Assembly: GCF_019399895.1 (NCBI RefSeq)
Contig: NC_091865.1
Span: forward strand, 12,777,001 to 12,841,000
From: Cardiocondyla obscurior
Lineage: Eukaryota; Arthropoda; Insecta; Hymenoptera; Formicidae
Reading direction: 5' to 3'
Length of the DNA stretch: 64,000 nucleotides
The translations under genes and the position numbers were made by a program. Of the stretch, positions 22,581-33,900 are shown one piece after another. The notes under the pieces are model-generated. The model saw only the letters and a list, made by a program, of their open reading frames with translations. It did not search any database and was not told the DNA's origin. Position 1 is the first letter of the stretch. Each line of letters starts with the position of its first letter.

Positions 22581-23432
22581 TCACTCATACCTAGTTTAAA
22601 TTATTATAAAACAAGGAAAAATTGTTCGAATAGGACTTTAAAACTACTAAAATACGCGTCGCACAATCCGGCGTAACGCGAATCTCAAGCAGCAGATGCC
22701 AATTTCCCGAATTGCGTGCAGTAGCGCACGCACTATCAGTCACGGCTAACGAAACAGAAAACGACACTCCGCGAGAGACCGACGAATACTCCGGGCTGTA
22801 CAACGATCAATTAAAAATAAATTGAAAACGCGAATTATAACCCGAGAGCGCGAAACAATATTCCGATCACGAGAAAAGCGACCTTGTTTTATAATAACTT
22901 AAACACAACACCCCGTATAATATACAAAAACGCAAAACTGTACGCTCACACTCACACTCGCTCACATAATATTCACCGCGCACTTCATAACACTATGACT
23001 CATATTCACCGCGCATTTTATTACAATATCACTCATACTTAGTTTAAATTATTATAAAACAAGGAAAAATTGTTCGAATAGGACTTATAAAACTACTAAA
23101 ATACGCGTCACACAATCCGGCGTAACGCGAATCTCAAGCAGCAGATGCCAATTTCCCGAATTGCGTGCAGTAGCGCACGCACTATCAGTCACGGCTAACG
23201 AAACAGAAAACGACACTCCGCGAGGGACCGACGAATACTCCGGGCTGTACAACGATCAATTAAAAATAAATTGAAAACGCGAATTATAACCCGAGAGCGC
23301 GAAACAATATTCCGATCACGAGAAAAGCGACCTTGTTTTATAATAACTTAAACACAACACCCCGTATAATATACAAAAACGCAAAACTGTACGCTCACAC
23401 TCACACTCGCTCACATAATATTCACCGCGCAT
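22581..23432 (+). repeat. Tandem ~449-bp units inside hAT copy 2 (about 1.9 copies)
   Basis: Units begin at 22581 and 23029 and correspond to units 1 and 2/3 of the other copy, with the same unit-specific variants. Confidence 0.9.
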
Positions 23433-23495
23433 TAGATCGCTCGCAGGATAATCCACGACGCTTCCGTTAAATCCTCGATCTTGACAAAAGAAATA

Positions 23496-23555
23496 TGATG
23501 TATCTTGATGTATCTTGATGTATCTTGATGTATCTTGATGTATCTTGATGTATCG
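23496..23555 (+). repeat. 10-bp minisatellite (TGATGTATCT) x6 in hAT copy 2
   Basis: Six decamers, one more than in the element at 1488-4725. Confidence 0.9.
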
Positions 23556-24894
23556 TCGATGAAACTTTTATTTAATTATTACTCCTCAAGGCGCTGACTC
23601 ATCGAAGTGACCGTGAACTTAAACTTGAACTCCGGTAGAGAACAGTTATCCCCCCTTTACACATCCGTTCCCGACTACATTTAGGCGCAAAATGAGGGTA
23701 GCGCGGTCGTGATAACGGTACTTATGTTGAGGGGGTAATTAATTGGCGCACTAGGGAAAAAACGTTCCCACCTATCAGGTGATAAGAGAAGGGTTGTAAT
23801 TGGTCGGCATGGGGATGATACCGCGAGTGTCCAATGAGTGTGAAAAATTTTGTATTGCGACCCGTTTATTTTTACCGTTATGCGCACTTTTTTGGCGCCG
23901 TTCATTCCGCTGACAACAAACTTTTTGAAAAATAGCGGATGCAAAGCGTGCGCATGGTTTGTTTTAATATTCAAAAAAGAAAATAATTTAACCGGCTATG
24001 GACAATTTTTTCCCGCGAAGCATACTCGTAAAGGCAATTATTTAGACATTTGTCGGTATAAGAAAAAGAGAGTTCGCAGTTTTACAATAAGTTAATCTGT
24101 AGAAAGCGAGAGTGATAACGTGCAAAAAAGCCACTCAATTATTTCGACGATTATTGTGAATAAAAATTAGACATGTCGCTTCTCATCCGCGATATCGTAA
24201 AGTCAAATAGAGCTTTAGTGACCAGCACGCGCGAGTGATTTTCAGATACGCGGTGTAAAACGAACCCCGCTAATTAAATTATATGTAGAAATTTAATCCG
24301 CTCATTAACAATAAACGATCCGATCGATGGCGTTCGTTTTAATCAAGAAACGTGAGATTGAGTTATCGCATAATAGCTACGCGCATTAAAGCGCGTTTCA
24401 CCGATATACATATCGGCAAAAATTCTAAATAAATTTATACTCGTTCGCAATCGAAATCTTTCTCTGTACGCGCCGAAATCTCTGACGGTCGGTCTAGTTG
24501 CGGAGCCTCGTGGGTGCGGACGCGTCGTTAATCGCTCCGCAATTACGCGTATTTAATTATAAAATCATTATAAAATCTTTTTATTTTACTGTTAAGTTTA
24601 TATTTCTGCTCTCATCTTATAACTCGGCGATGTTAGTGTGAAGCGAATCTGTGATAACTGCCGGCGACGCCGCGAAAGAGTAGGACAGTGTATAGTTCTG
24701 GCCTTTTTTTCTATCCGACGGCAGCCGAAACGCTGGCTTCACACGGACGAGTCTCTATATCTGTACGCGTGGAAGCCGCGATTCCGAGTTCGACTCTCTG
24801 CGTCCGAGGCAGGCGCTACGGGCACACACGGACACGGCATTGTGCCTAGTGTGCGTATGTTGCCCGTCTGAAATCTGCGACCACTGGTGGCACC

Positions 24895-26544
24895 TACCAG
24901 GGATATATTAAATGAGAAGATTGGCAGACTTTAAGAAGGAAAGTAATAAGCGGCAGAATTTAACTGAGGGATCAGCGATGATATACTTGATAGGTTTTTG
25001 AGAAAATTCTATCGCTACGGAGTTTATTGATTAATACTATCATAATACTATCACCTACGTTTAAATATTTTTATTTGTTTGTTTCCTCAGACGGTGCACA
25101 ATGCGCAAACGGATTCGTCGATGACGCTTCGACAAGATAACCTCCAATGGTACCTTTGGACGCGTCATGTAGCTAAAAATTTCTAGGTAATTTTTAATTA
25201 TCGTGTTATTTATTATAGAAATTGACGATATACGTCGTACTCGATGTTCGGAATATCAAGAAATTCATCAGTTTAGGTGTGACAGGAATCGGAATGTCGC
25301 GATTTCTGTCGTATCGGCGAATAAAATCAACGCCTCGCCGGCAGGTGGCGAGCCGCGCGGTAGTTCCGTCGCTCCGCGGCGTTTCCGTCGGCTCTTCGTA
25401 TGCGTGAAAATAAAACCCCGGAGCCGAGTGGAAACTCCAAAATGGCGCGACTGCCGAGTGTAAACACCCAGTTTTAATGTCGGTGCGAAGTGTGGAAGCT
25501 GCCGTACGTCCGCGTCGATATACCCTCGCGCCCCGCGCGCAGCGTTTTTCCGTCGCACCGTGGCAACAGGAAATCCCGGCTGAATGTTCACGGTATCCTC
25601 GATCTCCCATTCTATTCCAGGTAATAACCAGCCGCGAGTTTTGTCATTGTTGGCCTCTGTGCCTCTGTCCGCCCCACGTTTCTCCCAATCGGCGCAGTCG
25701 GGTCGAAATCACGTAGAAACTTGGGAAACCGTCTGCTTCCCACGCGCGGAAAATTCGCAACGAGTCTCCAAAAAGAAAGGGAGACGAGTCGCTTTCCCCG
25801 CGATTCTCTTCTTCCCCCCTCGTGCACTCTCGCGTGCACGCGCGAATCAGACGAAACTACTACGTTCTTCCCAAATTGTTCCAGTTTATCGTGCGAAATG
25901 CGAGAGCCAATTGTGAGGCAAAGTCCACTTGACGAAATAGTAGACTGTGGTTTCTCTACAGGCCAATTGTTCCAGCCTCTTGATAAGATTTACTTAATGA
26001 GTGCTCGATTAGATGTCTTTATTCATTTGAAAAGAAGGCTAAAGACTGATACGGGTTTACCTGGGGGATGAAAGGTACCAAGAAGTTGGAACAATTGTCT
26101 CTGCGATATTTATCTTTCCATTAAGCTAATTGAGTACATAAGAATCTAATTGTAAGTACTATGACTGGTGCTGTTCAATGCTATATAATAGCATGGTCAA
26201 AGTTTCTTACACAGACGGTTGATGAGCAAATATAAGCTAATGAAAAGCTCTTCTGACTCACAGTTTTGATCTTAAAAGTGAGAAAAGGGAGAAAAGTTAA
26301 TTTTAATACTTGGTATGACAATTAATATTGATACGATTGATCTTCAAAGTTGGATATCATTATTAGTTTTCGTTAACCAGGCTATTATTACAATTTTGTA
26401 ATAGAATTTAAAGATGTTGTACCCCTTGCGAATACTAAGAGTAAATCTGTGAGTTTTATATCTGAATCTTAGATAGTTTTTAAATCAAGTCTTCTCTGGG
26501 AAAGTTACTTGTCGTTATATTAATCAATATTGTTTTTCACACAG
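24895..26544. other. tango intron, with a GC-rich block at about 25330-25900
   Basis: Right part of the first tango intron. The stretch 25330-25900 is CpG-rich and promoter-like, unlike the AT-rich flanks, and could be a further alternative promoter that splices into the exon at 26545. Frames are open on both strands here because of base composition. One downstream frame from the ATG at 25898 to 26071 is not recognised. No coding claim is made. Confidence 0.3.
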
Positions 26545-26593
26545 GAGGTGATCCAAGCAAAATGGCACAGAAGCGCAGTGCTGTCCACATAGG
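26545..26593 (+). CDS. tgo: tango alternative small exon (isoform A, MAQKRSAVHIG exon)
   Basis: This is a 49-nt exon between TTTTCACACAG and GTGAGTC. It reads GDPSKMAQKRSAVHIG in the frame supplied by the exon at 16309 and enters tango exon 2 in phase (the last codon GG/A gives Gly, then SDEDD). It also contains its own ATG at 26562, so a transcript starting in this intron could begin translation here. The MAQKRSAVH string fits what I remember of hymenopteran ARNT N-termini. Strong splice sites and double phase agreement support it; expression data are needed. Confidence 0.6.
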
Positions 26594-29500
26594 GTGAGTC
26601 ATAGCAAATGTTTTATTTAGATATAAATTTATTTTTATTAACCGAGTATTTAAATACCAATAGTCCTTGTATTCAAATTTGTTTAAATTTAACGTAGCTA
26701 TTATACATATAACTGTCTTTATTGTTCTGAAAATTGAAATCACGTTAGAAGGAATTCTCTTTGAAATTATAAAAGTGATTAAAAAAAAAATATTAAAGTT
26801 ACACAAAATTAATTTTTTTAAATTGGTAACTTGTTTTACTGGTAACTTGTTTAACAAAAACAAATTCGAATACAACAATATACGGGCATAGAAAGAAAAA
26901 GGAAAAGAAAAGACGATAAAAATTTAATAATATTAAACTTATATAGCACAAATCCAGTTATTTAATTTTGCATGCTTATGCATAAGTACACAAATACGAA
27001 CTTTAACATATTTATCTACAAAAGTTTTATATATACCTACCAGGCATTAAATAGAAACTCTGAAAAGTATAATTTTCCGGACATGCATTTCGCTCAAAAC
27101 AGAGATAATTGTTATACAAGTGCGTTTGTCCGCATTTGCATTTTCCATATCGAGTCGTCGGATATCACGCGAGGGGGAACGAGAGAAAAAGATCGCGCTT
27201 GGAGAGACGTTTGACGACGAAAATAGCCGCTCCGGCGTTAACGATCGCGGTGAAATTTCGCCGCGTTACCGGTTTACATGCACGGTGAACTTGGTGTCGC
27301 GCGCTTGATTGACGCAGTTCTGAGAAATGATGCAGCGCTGGGGATCAGTTACGACGTTCGCCACGCATAACACAGTAGGCAATTCTCCGCTACCCCGGGG
27401 CTTACAATGTCGGGGCTCGGCCAATGTGCGCCCAGAGCGCGGTCCGCGTTGCGACATCGCTCAAGTAAACGCTTCGTTATCGTAAGCGTCGCGTTACTTA
27501 TACCGGTGCACGAGTCTTTCTCGAAAATACTTTTCTGTCGCGCGGCTGCGACACGCGAAGCAGGCGCAAATGTCAACCGCCGCGTTGGATCAGCGAGTCT
27601 CGGTCGACCCCTCTTATATCGTGAATTTCCGATCTGTCGGACCCGGCCGGCGCGATCCTTTCGGCGCGATAAGAATATTTCGTCCGCTCCGCCTTTCGTT
27701 ACCGTTCCCACTCATTCTGATATATGTATCTGGCTTTTATCAATTGTCACTATTGCGTGCCACGATCATGCATCAAAGCGTACGTTTAAAACATAAATTT
27801 TTCTTTTTTTTTAATTTTAATAAGAAGTTTAAAATCAATTCAAGGATATAATTAATATTTAATTAATAATTAAAAACAATTTTTTTTTAAATTTGTGATC
27901 TATACTTTTTCTCGCTCTGAACGTAATCTTCAGCAACAATAAGACGTCTCTATTCTTCGATGCGTTACTTCTGAGTGACAAATGTTAATAATGAATGGGG
28001 CTTAGAGTCCAGGTCCGGAAAGATTTATTAAATTAATTACGAAAAAGGGAGTACCCCGAACGCGTATACTCCGTCGCGAGCGAACGGCGGCGATGCATCC
28101 CGGTTAAAGTCGTGGCTTCGCAACGGTGGCTGTCCCAGGCTCTCGGGTGGGAGAAGTGATAGTCCTCACCGGGGTATACCGCAGCAGCACATTATGCGGC
28201 TATGGTGGAATCAGTCACTAGCGAGTTGTGGGTGGTGGCTAGTCGGCGACCCATCCGTCCGTCTGTCCGTCCGTACGTACGTTCACCCGCACTTCCACAC
28301 TCACGTCAGTGAAGAGTCTTTTCGCGTTACTTTGTCAGCGATCTTCAATCGATTGCGATCTTGGGACTGCGATCATCACCGGCGCATCGTTGATCAAGTC
28401 TTGCGCGCCGCAAGAGAAACTTCGGCGTCGAAAATCAGATCGAATTTTATGTCGGCTCTTAGCTTCCCAAGGAGTTTAACCATCGACCAGAAAGATCAAT
28501 CTTCTTAAGTCGTCGCGCAATCTCGAAGATCTTGTACAAAGAGAAGTGTCTTCACCTACTCTGGCATCGACAATTAAATATTTAGGATTTATCGTGTTGA
28601 ATTTACGTGACATACAATTGAAGACTCTGTAAAGACTTTGAAGAGAAAGAGCTTACTTTCCTGGTATAACGTCGGGGTAAGCGAAGGTATTTCCGCGGCG
28701 CGGTTTTGCGCGGGAATTTGACGCATCCGTGATTTGCGTGCGTTTCTCGTTACGCAAACTCAGCCGAGTTGATTTCGAACGAACGAACGTCCATTCCGAA
28801 ACGAATGTAACATGGAATTTTAATTTTCCACATCAACCGTGTAAAATAGTTTTGTGTCTCGCTTGTCGCATGACCGCCGGGGCGACGGTGATTTGAGTGC
28901 GGTGCTCCAGAACCGTATGGTAAATACTCGGATAAAGATTTTTGAGAAGATCAAGTAGATCGATGAAAATGGCTTTGAACGGAGTCCATCGAGATAAGTG
29001 ATAGCGACGCGGACGAATCGCATCAGCGATGGCCGTCGCTCCGTGGAAATTGCGAGGCGAGGGAAACATTAGCGCGATTGTCCCGTGGATCGTACGTGAG
29101 AGTGCGACGAGAGGAGCGTGCAGAAATCGGCGCGAGTGCCACGACGGTCCGGCGAGATCGAGAATCTCGTGACGTCCTCGGATTCGCGACGTCTGGGGTA
29201 ACCGGAGTATCTTCCTTTGGGGGCGAGCGCTCCGGACGACTCTGCAAGCGGCAGATCACGAGCGGAAACGAAACAAACAATAATTAATAGAGCGTAGGCA
29301 GGCAAACTCGTTTGCTATTGGCAAGTAAATAGAATTCAGCTCGTGAAAGTAGCCGGTTTGACGCTTTTCAAAACCGAAATCGACGCCGCGCTAGAGGCGC
29401 ACTTCCGTAACGAATTTCTTTGCTTCTCCGTACTTTCTTTCTTGGTCGATTAATCGTGCCGTCGCAGAACGCAGGACGCTCGCTATCAATAGAAAAAGCG

Positions 29501-30904
29501 ACTTTTGTTCGATTTGCAAATTCCGGCTGAAAAGAAAAATCGATGGTTTGTAGAAATAAAATTGTATTTTATGCGTGTACCAAATAGTAAAACGAGCCAC
29601 AGAGCTCGTTAGATCGTCCCAGTCAGAGATAAAGACAATTCCGGGAAATATAGGGCAATCTCAGATAAAGCGTCCGTCTTTTCGCGCTTATCTCTGTGAT
29701 TTCATCGAAAGATTGACGTGCTTTCGTGGACCAAACGTAATTGCGAATGACTAATCTTTAATGAAAAGGAAAAAAAAAAAAAAAAAAAAAAAAATTATCT
29801 ATCGAAAGACAAACGCACTTCTGTCATCGATCATTATGTTAGAATGAGTTTGCGAAGAGCGCGGACGAAATAAATGAATATAAAATGATTAAGGGATAAA
29901 TTATTACGGTATACCACCGCGCTCTTTCAAAATCAGTAAAAAAGTACACGAGAGCGAACGTGAGTAGAATTTAGATACATAGTCCTTCGAAACTCTTAAG
30001 TCTTTGAAGCTCTGAAGTATCTCTGGTTAAAGCTGAAGAGGGAAACGCAAAGTACAAAACTGCCTGGTAGACCGATGGTAGATCTACATCTTGCTCCAGG
30101 TAACGAGATGACAAGATAATTCGGTAGAAGGCGAGCGCGCAACATAGTCGAACGAGTTTCTGTATCAGGAACCTCGAAATCGTGCACTCGTGCTATTAAA
30201 CCGTCAAGATATTTTCATGTTTTTTATTTCACCGAAGACCGAAGCCCAACATGACGAGATGCGATAAAGGAACGAAGGATGAAAAATTGTGTTTCACTCG
30301 GGCACGATGAGGATTAGAAAAATGTGATTGTTCAACGCATATTTTATCAATTAAAACATTGTGTATATATACGTATATAAACTGAAAAGAATTCGGAGAT
30401 TGATGTATTAAACGGAAATCGAGAATGACGGAATGGAATTTCTCTCGGGAAAGAAGAATAACAGCTTTCACTCTGGCATGGGCCACGACATGTTGTCGGT
30501 CATCGAGCTTTGACAATGTATAAATACCGTTAAAAGCGTCCCAGGCAACGAATAATCTCAGCGATAAAACGACGAGTCGGTAATTAAAAAGTAACAACTC
30601 GATAATTGTAAGTGTATTTTTGTGACAAGATACAAGAGTGCATCACTGGTGAGCCTCGAAGTAACAAGACGGCGATTCGAGTCAGTAATTTAAGCGCGAT
30701 TCGATAACGATACAAGGAGCGTGCAACGACGATCTCTGTGAAAGTGCTTGCGACAACGTAATCTCGTAGCCGCGATATGGGGAGTTAACTCTTGTTGAGT
30801 GATTTCTTCTCAAAAGTGTAATACGCGTTCTGTTTCGGATAATCGATTTGGAAAAACCGTGGCAGCGAAAAACCGTCAAAATAGAGTATCCCGACAGCAG
30901 TGGA
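26594..30904. promoter_or_regulatory. tango intron containing the presumed proximal promoter and 5' UTR
   Basis: About 4.3 kb with no named gene. GC- and CpG-rich blocks lie at about 27150-27720 and 28040-29290. An initiator-like TCAGTC at 28211-28216 lies in the second block, followed by an AGTCGG box one base off the usual DPE spacing, and TCAGTA occurs at 30682. Either could start the transcript that carries the exon at 30905. A CCGT tetranucleotide run is at about 28250-28282, and a long poly-A run lies at about 29768-29794. The leader exons cannot be fixed from sequence alone. Confidence 0.35.
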
Positions 30905-33900
30905 ATGTACGGGGGCGGCTCGGCGGGTAGCGCGGGCTATGGGGTCGGTTCCGGGCCGGGTCCCTCGCATTTCGCACCTCCCTCCGCAACGATGGGGTAT
31001 CAGTTGGGTCCGCCACCGCCGCCGCCACCCCCGCCTACCTGTCCCATCACCACGGGAAGTCAACTTTTGTCTTACGGTCCCGATCTGTCGCCCCATCATA
31101 TTCAGCCGACCCATACGGAGACGCAGAAAAGACGGAGGTAAAAAAAAAAAATTATGTCCACCGTTTGTCTGAATTTTTGAGCGTAGAGTGAAATTTTTTT
31201 AAATATATTTTCCTCGATTTATTTCCAAAAACGTATTTTTTTTTTTTTTTTTTGGGGGAAATTGGACGTATTATTATTCGCATTGCGAGTCCTTAAAACG
31301 TTTCAAACGCTTTATACACACATAAGCACGTGATATAAATATACATTTTTACAACGTGGTTATCAACTTGATAATTTTCATGACGTTTATCTCTATCGTA
31401 CTCGACGTATGTCTCGATTGCAGCAAAACTTTCGTGAGCACATATTCTAAGGCTTACAAACTCTCAGTCGTTTTAACCGCACGTCTTCAATTAGCGCTCG
31501 CCACATTGCAATTCATCAGTCGACGAGTCATTCTGACGTGGTGCCAACAATTCGCAGAATGCGCTTGTTTCGCGACCGCGCGGAAGAAAAAAAAAAGAGG
31601 GGAAAGGAGAGGAGCGTAGAAAGCACCTCTTTGAATTGAAATAACTTGATTATCAAGTTAAATTTTGAAATAAAACGTGGATTATTTTAAACCGAGTTTA
31701 TTCATGAAAAAAATATTTTAAAAAATATGTTTAGGAATTCAGCGATATTATTATCGATTAGTATTTTAAAACGATATTATTTTAGATAATTGCGTAGTAG
31801 GGTAAAAATTGAAATTCGCAATTTTATATAAAAAAAAAAAAAAAAAAAAAAGTATTAAAAGCAAATCTGAAATGTCTCCGCAGGCAGTGCGCTAAAACCA
31901 TATTTTTATCTTTATGTCGCTTAATTTCATTTTACTCCGTCATCGAGGCATATTATTGTTAGTCTTTGTACAGAATGTTATTGCGGAATCAGCAGGTTTT
32001 TATCCGCATCAGCATGTCAACTGACGGCTCGTATAACGATTTTGTTTTTCTCGTTGTAACTAACTGACTGACTGGATATTTCAATACATACATCGAAATA
32101 ATTCGACATACAATAATTCATACAAAAGCCCCGCACGTACGGTTATTGATTACAGTATCTCTTTCTTTAATTTTTTTTTTCCCCTCGTAATTTTATCTTT
32201 TATTCGTCGTTTTCAGATAAGATTTAATTGAGCTAAGTATCCATCGCGCATCAATATTACGTGTTTCTAATCCGATTATAGTTTTCCTTATATTTCAGTT
32301 GTAACTTTCCATTCACGCATTTTCCATTTGGAAGCCTTCTCCGTGTTTCGGTATTTCTGCGACGGGGTGAAAGGTTGATCTATCGAAAATAGCTGCCGGC
32401 CCTTCCGAGGGGTGAACAAGCGCGAAGGGAAGCGTCTTTTCCCTTTTCTCCCGCGCGGCCATTATATTTCCGCCTCACTTTCGACGAACAGGACGCAGTC
32501 ACGCGTCATTGATCCCAGTTTCGTCTCTTGGCGTTCTGATGTACGCGTGTCACGACATTCCCGCCACTTTTCCTTGCAGCTTTGGACCACGCATTGCCAT
32601 CCGATTCAATCGTGCCGCTACGATTCGCGCGAACTCGAGGATTCGTGCCCACGAATGTTTACTCACTTGTTGCTCACCTCCTGTGGGGAGGTGTGCGGCC
32701 AAAGTGAGAATTTTCAATAGATTCACACCTCGTTCTGACACGACTCGATCTGAATTATTTTATTCGATATCGAACCGCGAATGAATTTTTTCTCAGAGAG
32801 TGAAGCGGGAGGATTCACGAGAGAAACGCATAAAAGTAGACTGATTTGTAATAAAACTTTTTTTTTTTTTTTTCCTTTTTTCTTATTAGGCTGGCAATAA
32901 TTAATATTATAATTAGGACATTGTGATAATTGGACAAGTTATTTTGCATTCTGAAAAAGTTATTTACAATGAAAAAAATAACAGGAACATGACTTTTTAA
33001 ATACAGGAACACGATTTTCACATTTATTGCATTTTTTGTTTGTAAAAGTGATAATCTTTTATTTTTTACCTTTTGATAGGATATACATTTCCGAAAACGG
33101 AAATATTTTATAATAAAATAATACGAGATAATTGAAAGGTGGCTTGGTATCTTGCCCGCGGGATCAAAATAAACTTTTAATAATTGAACCCTCGCCGCTT
33201 CGTTTTTCGCGCTGTATTTCGCGCAATAAAGATTGACACGTGTATCTTGTATAAAAAAAACTTTTTTTGCGTTGGCCTTGAATAAAGCGATATTTAGGTA
33301 CAGTCATCGAAACAACGATAACGATAATCTCTCGGAAGCATAACGAAACTCGTGGCGAGACAATATTACGAGAAGGATACTCATAATTATAGTCCTAGGC
33401 ACGTGCGACGCGATAAGACCAGATATCTAAAAATATATATTAACAAAAATCATCGTCGCGCGATAAATACAAATTTTATCGGCAATCGCGACGAGTATTG
33501 TTTCGCACCGTAGCTGGTAAAATTTATTGACGGTTAAAGCGGGACGTATTAACGGGATTAAAAACTATGTTAAACGCCACGTAGACGCTTTGCGAACGAG
33601 AGTGGCGAGCACATCGGAAGTTTTCACGATGTAAATGTAATCCAAATAGCATTCGCATAATTGGAACGTATGTTAAAATGATTACCGCGCGTAATTAACA
33701 TCGAACGGCAGCAAAAGAGGGGGGGGGAGAGGTTGGTTGCATTTAATACGTGCATCCTTGCACGCACACGCCATGCAAAACGAAATTACGCTTACAGGCG
33801 GCTGTGAATCTCAAACCGTGAAGGACAAAACACGAGCGCGGCTTTTCATGAAGATGTTATTCAAATCGCATATTAAAAGCTAATTTTCAAAAACAATGAA

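Larger units (their letters stand above)
22093..24886 (+). mobile_element. Non-autonomous hAT transposon, copy 2 (2.79 kb, two internal tandem units)
   Basis: Same family as the element at 1488-4725, in the same orientation. Its termini begin CAGTGGTCGCAGATTT and are flanked by the 8-bp duplication GTGGCACC (22085-22092 and 24887-24894). By eye it is almost identical to copy 1 outside the arrays. It has one fewer ~449-bp unit, one more 10-bp repeat and a shorter G run (near 23729). The size difference of 444 bp is fully explained by these. It lies in the first tango intron, about 380 bp upstream of the SDAD1 start codon. It carries no transposase. Confidence 0.9.

Noticed and set aside
25206..25839. 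Several overlapping frames on both strands
   Set aside because: The block is CpG-rich, so stop codons are rare in all frames; no family resemblance.
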